DNA from: Myxococcus qinghaiensis | GTDB lineage: Bacteria; Myxococcota; Myxococcia; Myxococcales; Myxococcaceae | NCBI RefSeq assembly: GCF_024198215.1 | Contig: NZ_JAKCFA010000024.1 | Span: forward strand, 62,001-126,000 | Length of the DNA stretch: 64,000 nt | Direction: 5' to 3' | In this document: in pieces, positions 33,594 to 41,384 of the stretch | How the letters are laid out: every line of letters begins with the position of its first letter | Position numbering within the stretch: position 1 is the stretch's first letter | The notes under the pieces: generated by a model | Database searches by the model: none | Told to the model about the DNA's origin: nothing | What the model saw: only the letters and a program-made list of their open reading frames with translations | Position numbers and translations under genes: made by a program

Positions 33594-35381
33594 TCACCGC
33601 TTGATGACGAACTCCACGCGGCGGTTCTCGCTGCGGCCTTCCGGAGTGTCGTTCGACGCGATGGGCTGGGCCGGACCGAAGCCCTTGGCCTCCAACCGCG
33701 AGCCTGCGACACCTCGGCGGATGAGGTAGGCGCGCACGGCCTCCGCGCGCTCCTGGCTCAACGTGCGGTTGAGCTCCTCCGGACCGGTGTTGTCCGTGTG
33801 TCCTTCGATTCGCACCGCGACGTCGGGCCGTGCCTTCAGCTGCTCGGCGATGTCGTCGAGCACCTTCGCACCCTCACCCTCAATCTGGGCGAGGCCCACC
33901 TGGAAGGTGATGCGACGGTCCGCCAGCGAGAGCCGCTCCTCCGTCGGCGCCTTCTCCGGCTCGGGGCACCCCTGGTTCTCCACGGTCCCCTTCTGCTTCG
34001 GGCACTTGTCGGAGTCGTCCGGCACGCCGTCGCCATCCGAGTCCTTCGCGGGCGCGGGGCAGCCCTGGTTCTCCGCCGTCCCCTTCTCGTCCGGGCACTT
34101 GTCGGAGTCATCCGGCACGCCATCGCCATCCGAGTCCTTCGCGGGCGCGGGGCACCCCTGGTTCTCCACGGTGCCCTTCTCGTTCGGGCACTTGTCCTCG
34201 GAATCAGCCACGCCATCGCCGTCCGAGTCGGGGCAGCCGTTCGTCTCCGCGCTCCCGGCCTGGTTCGGGCACTTGTCCAGCCGGTCCACGACGCCATCGC
34301 CATCCGAGTCGCGGTCCGGGCAGCCCGCGTTGTCCGGCGACCCCGCCTCCAGCGGGCAGCGGTCCGACTTGTTCAGCACGGAGTCACCGTCATCATCGGA
34401 GTCCGGGCACTGCTCGGGCGAGTGCTTGCGTCCGCCCTTGCAGACATCCTCGCGCGGCGGGTTGTGCGCCCACGCGATTCCCGCGCCCAGACGCCATGAG
34501 GGCGTCCCCGGGATGTCCGTGAAGCCATGCCCGCCGAGCGCGTTCAGCTCGAAGCCCATGCCAATGGGCAACCGCACGCCGCCGAGCAGCTCCACCGCCA
34601 CGTCCGGATGCACCAGCGACTCCGCCACCTGCAGGGCCACTTCGGCGCGCAGGCCGTCGCCACGGGTCGCCACCACCACGGACTGCTCCAGCTCCGTGCC
34701 CACGTCACGGCCCGGCTCCACTTCCGTGGAGCGAATCCTCGCGCCCACGCTCGCGCCCAGCGCGAACATCCCCACCTCGCGCCCCAGCGAGACTCGCGGC
34801 GAGAACTGGAGCCCCGCCCAGTGCTCCTGCCGTCCGAAGGCGCTCGCCCGTCCACCCGGGAGCCCCACGTCGAGCCCCACCGCGAGGGACAACGGCGCAC
34901 CTTCCTCGCGCCGCAGCAGCGAGTAGCGCGCGCCCACCTCGGGCGTCCCGAGCCCCGCGGACGAGGGCTCCGCGACACCCTCCAACTGGTTCGCGCCGTG
35001 CCCGCCCTGCGAGATGATGACGGGCAGCCGGGCGGAGACCTCCAACCGGTCCACCGGAGACCACGCGCCCATCAACCAGGCCGAGGTCCGGTAGTGGATG
35101 ATGGAGTGCTCGCTCCCGTCGCTGCCTTCCAACAAGAGGATGCCGCGCTCGTAGTTGGCGAGGAGGCTGAGCCGATAGCCCCCTTCCGAGAGCACCCGGC
35201 CCGTGTCCACCATCAACGAGTCCGTGGCGGCGGGGCTGAGACGCAGGCGCTCCGCGTCGAACGCCACCAGGGGGCTGGAGAGCGTCTGCGCCGAGGCGCC
35301 CGTGGCGACCAGCGCCGCGACGAGCACACAAGTCCGTGCCGATTCACGCAAGGGAAGGTCCTTCGAGCTGAAGAGTCGCAT
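33594..35381 (-). CDS. OmpA-family outer-membrane protein with thrombospondin-type-3 repeats
   Basis: 595 residues from the ATG at 35381. The signal peptide ends at ~32 (GASA-Q). Residues ~33-310 are alternating strands of a transporter-like barrel (RLSLLANYERGILLLEG, VGARYSLLRREEG, LELLGGVRLPIGMG). Then come about six Asp-rich repeats of the DSDGDGVPDDSDKCP type, which bind calcium in thrombospondin-3 domains. The last ~115 residues are the OmpA/MotB peptidoglycan-binding domain (VRIEGHTDNTGPEELNRTLS ... RRGVAGSRLEAKGFG ... NRRVEFVI). It would tie the outer membrane to the wall. It is 17 bases downstream of the kelch gene, so the two probably form one operon. Confidence 0.92.
   Translation of the reverse strand: MRLFSSKDLPLRESARTCVLVAALVATGASAQTLSSPLVAFDAERLRLSPAATDSLMVDTGRVLSEGGYRLSLLANYERGILLLEGSDGSEHSIIHYRTSAWLMGAWSPVDRLEVSARLPVIISQGGHGANQLEGVAEPSSAGLGTPEVGARYSLLRREEGAPLSLAVGLDVGLPGGRASAFGRQEHWAGLQFSPRVSLGREVGMFALGASVGARIRSTEVEPGRDVGTELEQSVVVATRGDGLRAEVALQVAESLVHPDVAVELLGGVRLPIGMGFELNALGGHGFTDIPGTPSWRLGAGIAWAHNPPREDVCKGGRKHSPEQCPDSDDDGDSVLNKSDRCPLEAGSPDNAGCPDRDSDGDGVVDRLDKCPNQAGSAETNGCPDSDGDGVADSEDKCPNEKGTVENQGCPAPAKDSDGDGVPDDSDKCPDEKGTAENQGCPAPAKDSDGDGVPDDSDKCPKQKGTVENQGCPEPEKAPTEERLSLADRRITFQVGLAQIEGEGAKVLDDIAEQLKARPDVAVRIEGHTDNTGPEELNRTLSQERAEAVRAYLIRRGVAGSRLEAKGFGPAQPIASNDTPEGRSENRRVEFVIKR
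33950..34330. repeat. 93-bp calcium-binding (TSP3) repeats in the OmpA-like gene
   Basis: Units of 31 codons encode DSDGDGVPDDSDKCP followed by x-EKGT-ENQGCPAPAK. The two central units are nearly identical in DNA, more alike than needed for protein function, suggesting recent duplication or gene conversion. The outer units are shorter and more diverged. Confidence 0.8.
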
Positions 35382-35398
35382 GAGAGGATTCAGGAGGC

Positions 35399-38300
35399 TC
35401 ACGGGGTGGCTCGCTCCCGGCCGCGACGGCGGCCTGCCCAGAGGGCGACGACCGACAGCACGACGAGCGCCGCGCTCGCGCCGCCCCCCGAGGACTGACA
35501 GCCACCTCCGGCAATCGAGACCACGCGGGCCTGCACGGAGACCTCGAACGAGCACTGCGCCGAGTTCCCCGCCGCGTCCGTCGCGGTGACGGTGACGCGA
35601 GTCTGGCCTCGCGAGAAGCGCGAGCCCGACTCCGGCGACGCGGTGACGGTCGCGGGCCCGGAGACGGAGTCCGTCGCCGTGGGCAGCGCGTACGTCACCT
35701 CCGTGCCGCCCGCTTCATCCAGGGTCACCCGGATGTCCTCCGGGCAGCTCACCGCGGGGGCCGTCGTGTCTCGCACCGTCACCTGGAACGAGCACGTGGA
35801 CTGATGGTTCGTCGAGTCCACCGCCGTCACCGTGACGGTCGTCTCGCCCAGCGGCAGCCTGCTCCCCGACGGCGGCGAGTACGTCACCACCGGGTCCGGC
35901 CCTCCCGGGTCCGTGGCGATGGCGGGCTCATACGTCACCACCGCCCCGGAGGCGTCCTGGGCCTCCGCCGTCTGGTTCGCGGGGCACGTCAGCACGGGCG
36001 GCGGGTCGGTGACCACGTTCACCGCCACCGTGGCGGCGGGACTCTCCAGTCCGCAGTCCCGGGCCACGAAGGTGAAGCTGTCCGGTCCCTCGTAGCCGGG
36101 ATTCGGCGTGTACGTGAGCGCGGGCGGAGTGCCGCTCAGCGTTCCATTCGCGGGCGGCGTGACGATGACGTAGGTCAGCGCTCCCGCCTCCGCATCCGTG
36201 GCCACCAGCGTCACGCTCACCGAGGTGTCGCGCAGCACATCCAGCGTCTGGACCTGCGCCACCGGCGCGGTGTTCTGAAGGACCGTCAGCGTCCGTCCGC
36301 CGCCAATCGCGTTGGCGAAGACGGAGAGCACATAGGTGCCGGGCGTCGCGCTGGCGGGAATGGGCACCGTCACGCCCGTGTCGGAGTGGTCCGTCCCCGG
36401 CGGGCTCCAGAGCCGGCCTCCCTCCACGCGCTGCAACCGCACCAGCGGGAAGTTCGTCGCGGAGTCCTTGTAGTCGCCCGAGCTGGCCCCGGAGATGCCC
36501 CGGAACCCCGTGCCGGTGACGCGGATGGGGCACGCGCGCAGCCCCTCGTCCGGCCCCGTCACCACCGGGCGCCAGGCGGGCTGCGCTCCCGTGTCCTCGT
36601 ACAGCTCGGAGCTCGCCAGCCACGTATTGGCCGCGGACTCTCCCCCGAGCACGAGCACCTCGCTCGTGGGCAGCACCACGGCGGCGAAGCGCGCCCTGGG
36701 TCCACCGAGGTTCGTCGCCGGCTTCCAGGTGTTCGTCGTGCCGTCATACAGCTCCGCGGTGTCGAGCACCGCGCCTCCAGCGCCCTGGCCTCCCGCGACG
36801 AGCACGCGGCCCGACGGCAGCAGCACCGCGGAGTGGAAGGCGCGCGCCCCCGTGAGCGGGCCCGCCGGAGTCCAGGTGTTGGAGACCGGGTCATACAGCT
36901 CCGCCGAGGCCAGCTCCGCCGCGAGCGTGGAGCCCGCCGTCGCCAGCACGCGGCCCGAGGACAACAGCGTCAGCGTGAAGGACTCGCGCCCCTGCGCGAG
37001 GCTCGCCGCCGGAGCCCAGGTGTTGGAGACCGGGTCATACAGCTCCGCCGAGGCCAGCAGCCCTCCCGCGTTCTGCCCACCCGCCACGAGGACACGGCCG
37101 TCGTGGAGCAACACGGCGGCATGTCCCGAGCGCGGCGTGGAGGCCGATGCGGCGGCGCTCCAGGCATTGGCCGCCGGGTCATACAGCTCCGCCGACGCCG
37201 AGCCCGCGCCTCCCACCACGAGCACCTGTCCCGAGCCGAGCACCGTCGCGGTGTGTCCATCGCGAGCCGTGGCCAGCAAGCCCGCGGGCGTCCAGGCGTT
37301 GGCCGTGGCGTCATACTGCTCGGCCGAAGCCAGCGCGCCCCCGCCATCGGCACCGCCGACGACGAGCACCTGGCCCGACTGCAACAGGCTCACCGTGGCC
37401 CGCTCGCGCGCCGTCCCCAGGGATGCAGCGGGCGCCCAGGTGTTGCTCGCGCGCGAGTAGCGCTCCGCCGTCGCGAGCACGCCTCCCGGACCGCGTCCCC
37501 CTGCCACGAGCACCTGCCCCGTGGGCAACAGCACGGCCGCCTTGGAGGCACGGGCCGCCGCGAGATTGCCGGCAGGGGCCCAGACATCGCTGGACGCCTC
37601 ATAGACGTCGGCGTCGGCGTAGAAGGTGAGGCTCGGGGTGGAGGAGTAACCACCGTTGGCCAGCACCTGGCCCGTGGGCAGCAGCGTCGCCATCAGGTTC
37701 TCACGCCCCACCGCCATCGACCCGGCCGAGCTCCAGGTTCCCGTCGCGGGGTCATACAGCTCCGAGACCACCTGGGTATTGCGAGCCGCGTCCGCGCCGC
37801 CCGCGATGAGCACCTGGCCGTTGGGAAGCAGCGTGGCGGAGTGGCCATTGCGCGGAAAGCCGAGCGCTTCCGTGGCGGTCCACGTGTTGGCCACGGGGTC
37901 ATAGAGTTCCGCGTGGGTGGTGACCCCTCCCGCCGCGAAGCCTCCCACGAGCAGCACCCGGCCATCCGGCAACAGGGTCCCCGTCGCGTAGTGCCGAGGG
38001 ACCAGGGCAGGCGCCGCGAGAGACCATGTCTCGGAGACGGGGTCATACAGCTCGCATTCGGGGACCTCGCCCGGGATGACGTTGCTGAAGCCGCTCACCA
38101 CCAGCACCCGTCCAGCCCTCAGCAACACGGCCGTGTGGGCGCGATGGATGGCCGCCATGGAAGCCGTGGGCGTGAAGGTGTTGGTCACCGCATCGTAGAG
38201 CTCCGCCGTCGCCAGGTTGGAGCCACCGGCGACAAGCACCTTGCCCGAGGGCAGCACGGTGGCCGATGGCAGGCTGCGCGTCTCGGACATCGCTCCCGTG

Positions 38301-39307
38301 GCGGTCCAGGTGTTCGTCTGGGCATCGTAGATGCGTCCCGTCGTACTGCCGTCCGCCATCACCAGCGCCCGTCCCGTGGGAAGCATCACGCCCACGGTGA
38401 TGTTGCCCTGGATGCCGGGGCTCCCAGCGGAGGCCCAGGTCCCACGCTCCGGGTCGAACCGCTCCGCGGTGGACACGAAGCCCAGCCTGTTGACCCCTCC
38501 GGACACCAGGACCGTGCCATCCGTCAGGAGCAGCGAGGAGTGCTGCGCTCTCGGGGTCGCCATGCCGGCCGTCGACGACCAGGCCGGGTCCACCACCAGC
38601 GGCGCGGCGAGTCCGGCGAGCGCCACCTCCGTGGAGAGACTCACGCGAACACCCTCGACGTCGAACACGTTCGCGACCGAGGACGCGCGCACGCCCGACA
38701 GTCGCGTGACGCCGCGTCGGGACTCGCCCCGCGCATCGCGCACCTCGGACGGATGGAAGCGCAGGACGGGCTGCCCGTCGGTGTCGAGGAACTCCACGTA
38801 CTCGCCCACGTCCCGCAGGCGCGTCACCGAAGGCGGCAGCGTGACGTGGTACTCCGCGCGGTGGAGCGGCTCGGAGCCATCCACCACCCATGCCTCCTCC
38901 AGTCGCGAGGAGCGCCAGCCCTGGCTCACCTCGGCGGAAGCACCCACCGGGAACCAGAAGTGCCGGGGGCCCGCGAAGACCTCCGTGCGCTCGCGGCGCA
39001 GGGCCCCGGCGTCATCGGCGGAAGCCCCCTGTTCGATGCGGAAGAGCAGGCCCCGCGTCGTCAGCTCCAGCGTCCCGCTCCCGGAGAGCCGCGACGTGAG
39101 GGCGCGGGAATCCGCGACGGTGAGGGGAACCTCCGAGGAGGAGTAGACCTTCGACGGTGCCTCCTCCGGGGTCAGCTCCGGGAAATAGGCTCGGGTCAGG
39201 GCCACGGCTTGCGCCGAGTCCGGCAGGTCGCGCTTCTGTTCGCACGCGGCGAAAAAGGCACAGCAGAGCACCACGACCAGGCGTTGCGAGACGCATCTCG
39301 ACTGCAT
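35399..39307 (-). CDS. Giant kelch-repeat lipoprotein with HYR-like domains and MYXO-CTERM-like tail
   Basis: 1302 residues from the ATG at 39307, with GGAGGGTGA upstream. The N-terminus has a lipobox-like FFAAC (Cys22). Residues ~230-960 hold about fourteen kelch blades with the pattern LLPSGKVLVAGG...ATAELYDP..NTWTPT. An Ig-like segment follows, then HYR/cadherin-like repeats (VLTCPANQTAEAQDASGAVV, VSCPEDIRVTLDEAGG). The last ~35 residues read GGGCQSSGGG, a hydrophobic helix and GRRRGRERATP: the Cys-helix-Arg pattern of MYXO-CTERM sorting signals. A cell-surface protein is likely. Having both a lipobox and a C-terminal sorting tag is odd. Co-transcribed with the OmpA-like gene. Confidence 0.88.
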   Translation of the reverse strand: MQSRCVSQRLVVVLCCAFFAACEQKRDLPDSAQAVALTRAYFPELTPEEAPSKVYSSSEVPLTVADSRALTSRLSGSGTLELTTRGLLFRIEQGASADDAGALRRERTEVFAGPRHFWFPVGASAEVSQGWRSSRLEEAWVVDGSEPLHRAEYHVTLPPSVTRLRDVGEYVEFLDTDGQPVLRFHPSEVRDARGESRRGVTRLSGVRASSVANVFDVEGVRVSLSTEVALAGLAAPLVVDPAWSSTAGMATPRAQHSSLLLTDGTVLVSGGVNRLGFVSTAERFDPERGTWASAGSPGIQGNITVGVMLPTGRALVMADGSTTGRIYDAQTNTWTATGAMSETRSLPSATVLPSGKVLVAGGSNLATAELYDAVTNTFTPTASMAAIHRAHTAVLLRAGRVLVVSGFSNVIPGEVPECELYDPVSETWSLAAPALVPRHYATGTLLPDGRVLLVGGFAAGGVTTHAELYDPVANTWTATEALGFPRNGHSATLLPNGQVLIAGGADAARNTQVVSELYDPATGTWSSAGSMAVGRENLMATLLPTGQVLANGGYSSTPSLTFYADADVYEASSDVWAPAGNLAAARASKAAVLLPTGQVLVAGGRGPGGVLATAERYSRASNTWAPAASLGTARERATVSLLQSGQVLVVGGADGGGALASAEQYDATANAWTPAGLLATARDGHTATVLGSGQVLVVGGAGSASAELYDPAANAWSAAASASTPRSGHAAVLLHDGRVLVAGGQNAGGLLASAELYDPVSNTWAPAASLAQGRESFTLTLLSSGRVLATAGSTLAAELASAELYDPVSNTWTPAGPLTGARAFHSAVLLPSGRVLVAGGQGAGGAVLDTAELYDGTTNTWKPATNLGGPRARFAAVVLPTSEVLVLGGESAANTWLASSELYEDTGAQPAWRPVVTGPDEGLRACPIRVTGTGFRGISGASSGDYKDSATNFPLVRLQRVEGGRLWSPPGTDHSDTGVTVPIPASATPGTYVLSVFANAIGGGRTLTVLQNTAPVAQVQTLDVLRDTSVSVTLVATDAEAGALTYVIVTPPANGTLSGTPPALTYTPNPGYEGPDSFTFVARDCGLESPAATVAVNVVTDPPPVLTCPANQTAEAQDASGAVVTYEPAIATDPGGPDPVVTYSPPSGSRLPLGETTVTVTAVDSTNHQSTCSFQVTVRDTTAPAVSCPEDIRVTLDEAGGTEVTYALPTATDSVSGPATVTASPESGSRFSRGQTRVTVTATDAAGNSAQCSFEVSVQARVVSIAGGGCQSSGGGASAALVVLSVVALWAGRRRGRERATP

Positions 39308-39322
39308 CTGTCACCCTCCACA

Positions 39323-39341
39323 CCCGTGCGTGTGGCACGGG
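39323..39341. promoter_or_regulatory. CCCGTGC-GTGTG-GCACGGG inverted repeat upstream of the kelch gene
   Basis: A perfect 7-bp inverted repeat with a 5-base spacer, 16 bases upstream of the kelch start codon in the 197-base region divergent from ridA. It may be an operator or a 5'-leader hairpin of the kelch mRNA. Confidence 0.4.
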
Positions 39342-39504
39342 CTGACGCGCGGGGGACTCCACGACGGGCGAGCGTGCGCGTGTTACATCCGGCTGTATCA
39401 CGCTTTGACCCCTCCGGGTCCTGGCCGACGCCTCGAAAAAAGGACGCTGGAGGTTTGGACACAGTGGCAGGCTGCGGCCTCATTGGATTTCCTGGAGGAG
39501 CACC

Positions 39505-39897
39505 ATGACCGCGACGAAGCACCAGCCCGTCACCGCGCCTGGATTGCCGAAGCCCGTGGGCCCCTACTCTCCGGGCATGCGGCTGGACTCGCTGCTCCTC
39601 GTGTCCGGACAGGCGGCCACGGACCCCGCCACCGGGAAGCAGGCCGAGGGAATCGAGGCGCAGACGGAGCAGGTCCTGCGCAACCTGGAGCGCATCCTGC
39701 TGGCCGGTGGCTCCAGCCTCCAGCACGTCCTGCGCTGCGGCGTCTTCCTCGTCGACATGAAGGACTTCTCCCGGATGAACGCCGTCTACGAGCGCGTGTT
39801 CGCCGGGCACCGGCCCGCCCGCACCACGGTGCAGGTGGCCGCGCTCCCCGAGGCCGGCCTGCTGGTGGAGATCGACTGCATCGCCTACGTGCCCTGA
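39505..39897 (+). CDS. ridA: RidA (YjgF/YER057c) family reactive-imine deaminase
   Basis: 130 residues, the normal length, with GGAGGA five bases before the ATG. KPVGPYSPGMRLDSLLLVSGQ is the family's first strand, with the Y-S and G-Q residues of the trimer cleft. TEQVLRNLERILLAGGSSLQHVLRCGVFL is the helix and the Arg-bearing strand, and RPARTTVQVAALPEAGLLVEIDCIA carries the P-AR-x-x-V and E residues. RidA hydrolyses 2-aminoacrylate and other enamine/imine intermediates to keto acids in the cytoplasm, protecting PLP enzymes. The subfamily (Rid1 or Rid2-7) is not certain. Confidence 0.93.
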   Translation: MTATKHQPVTAPGLPKPVGPYSPGMRLDSLLLVSGQAATDPATGKQAEGIEAQTEQVLRNLERILLAGGSSLQHVLRCGVFLVDMKDFSRMNAVYERVFAGHRPARTTVQVAALPEAGLLVEIDCIAYVP

Positions 39898-39988
39898 GAC
39901 GGGTGCGGGCCCCACGGTCCGAATCAGGACCGGAACTGTCCTAGATGGCCCCTACGGTGCCTTCCGATACCCACTACCGGAAGGCCCG

Positions 39989-40819
39989 ATGCGACCGCTC
40001 TTCTTCACGCTCTTGTTGCTGCTCACGTGCGAGGCGGGTGCGCGCCCGCGGACACCTCCGACAGGAGCCTCCGCCGTGAAGCCCGCTTCCCGTGATTGCT
40101 GTGCCGTGCTGGAGCTGCGGCAGTACACGCTGCGCCCAGGCCAGCGCGACGTCCTCATCGAGTTGTTCGAGCGGGAGTTCATCGAGAGCCAGGAAGCCGA
40201 GGGCGCTCACCTCGTCGGACAGTTCCGGGACTCGGCCCGCTCCGAGCGCTTCGTCTGGGTGCGCGGCTTCCCGGACATGGTGTCGCGCGAGCAGACCTTG
40301 AAGCGCTTCTACGGCGGCCCCGTGTGGAAGGCCCATCGCGAAGCGGCCAACGCGACGATGTTGGACGCGACGAACGTGCTGCTGCTGCGCCCCCTCGCCG
40401 GAAGTCGAGGGTTCCCCCCGCCGAGCTCCCCACGGCCCGACAAGGGGAGCGCCTCGACACCGGACTCCGTCGTCCGCGTCACGCTGCTCCACCGTGACGC
40501 GCCCCTGGACGCCGGGTTCCTGCGCTTCGTCGAGCAACAGCTCGTGCCCGTCCTGCGCGAGACGGGCGGCGCGCCGCTCGCCCTGTTCCAGACGGAGTCC
40601 GCCCCGAACACCTTCCCCGCCCTCCCCGTGCGAGAGGGAGAACACGTGCTCGTCGCGTTCACCGTGTTCGCCAGCCGGGAGAAGTACCAGGCCCACGTCG
40701 AGCAACTGGCCCGCTCACGCCGCTGGACGGACACCGTGCGCCCCGCCCTGCTCCAGCACCTGAAGGCGGCCCCCGAGTCCCTGCTGCTGGAGCCCACGCC
40801 CCGCTCCCTGCTGCGGTGA
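39989..40819 (+). CDS. Secreted NIPSNAP-family protein
   Basis: 276 residues, with GGAAGG four bases upstream. Residues 1-18 are a signal peptide. VLELRQYTLRPGQRDVLIELFE is the opening strand-helix of the NIPSNAP ferredoxin-like fold (ELR-Y-x-x-x-P-G), followed by LVGQFRD, FVWVRGFPDM and RFYGGPVWKAHR, all family features. A second similar module begins VVRVTLLHRDAPLDAGFLRF and ends LVAFTVFASREKYQAHVEQL, so the protein is a two-domain NIPSNAP. The function of bacterial members is unknown; some are quinone- or dioxygenase-like. An exported form is unusual. It lies 91 bases after ridA but probably has its own promoter. Confidence 0.85.
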   Translation: MRPLFFTLLLLLTCEAGARPRTPPTGASAVKPASRDCCAVLELRQYTLRPGQRDVLIELFEREFIESQEAEGAHLVGQFRDSARSERFVWVRGFPDMVSREQTLKRFYGGPVWKAHREAANATMLDATNVLLLRPLAGSRGFPPPSSPRPDKGSASTPDSVVRVTLLHRDAPLDAGFLRFVEQQLVPVLRETGGAPLALFQTESAPNTFPALPVREGEHVLVAFTVFASREKYQAHVEQLARSRRWTDTVRPALLQHLKAAPESLLLEPTPRSLLR

Positions 40820-41076
40820 AGCGCCGGCGACGGCGACACCGCGAGCGACCCAATCCAGGGGCCGCGCAGCTTCTCCGGCCCCAGGACGACCTTCGTCAGG
40901 TTCAGGCGGACTCTCTTGAGCAAGGCCACGCCCAGCGTCGCCTTGCCGTAGAGCGCCGACGCGCGGCCCGGCTGACCCATGGCGCCGAAGAAGTCGGCCG
41001 TGCCCGCCAGGCCTCGGAGACCTCCTTGCAGGGGGCACGCCAGGATGAGCCGTGGAGTGACGCACGGCCAGCTCAT
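40819..41076 (-). pseudogene. Possible gene remnant opposite the NIPSNAP 3' end
   Basis: From the ATG at 41076 the minus strand reads about 85 codons, over 90 percent of them with G or C in third position in the stretch GQPGRASALYGKATLGVALL through KVVLGPEKLRGPWIG. The frame then continues without a stop into sequence antisense to the NIPSNAP gene, where codon bias is lost. No family was recognised. It may be the stump of a gene truncated by a rearrangement. Confidence 0.25.
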
Positions 41077-41384
41077 GGCCAGGACTGTCCACCCGCTTTG
41101 ACAATCCCCTGACGCGGTGTCCAACCCCCTGGAAGGGCGCGCGTCGGTCCGTCTCGCACCCGGGTCCGTGGGGGATGGGTCTGATTCCCTTCCGACAAGC
41201 GCTCCCCCGAGGTGTCGATTCATGGGTCTCCTCCCGGTACCCCAGTCGGGATTTACCGAGGGGCCTGGCGCACCCAGCTTGGGCCGGGGTCCGTCCATCC
41301 CGGACAGGCCTCGGAGCCTCTGGAATTCCGCCACGCCCGAGACATGGCGAGCCTGGTGCCGGATGGGTCTCGAGAGGAGCACCT
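40820..41384. other. 565-base region with signs of decay, no intact gene
   Basis: The longest gene-free stretch in the window. The left half keeps a minus-strand codon pattern (see 40819-41076); the right half, before the chitinase, has random third positions, several GGTC/ATGGG-like short repeats and no hairpin. The chitinase promoter must lie in it; a TTGACA is present at 41098-41103 but no matching -10 was found. Confidence 0.5.

Noticed and set aside
35804..39508. Very long open frame (about 1230 codons) on the plus strand
   Set aside because: It is the antisense shadow of the kelch gene; its translation is Arg/Gly/His-rich without any domain, and the opposite strand has clear kelch repeats and codon bias.
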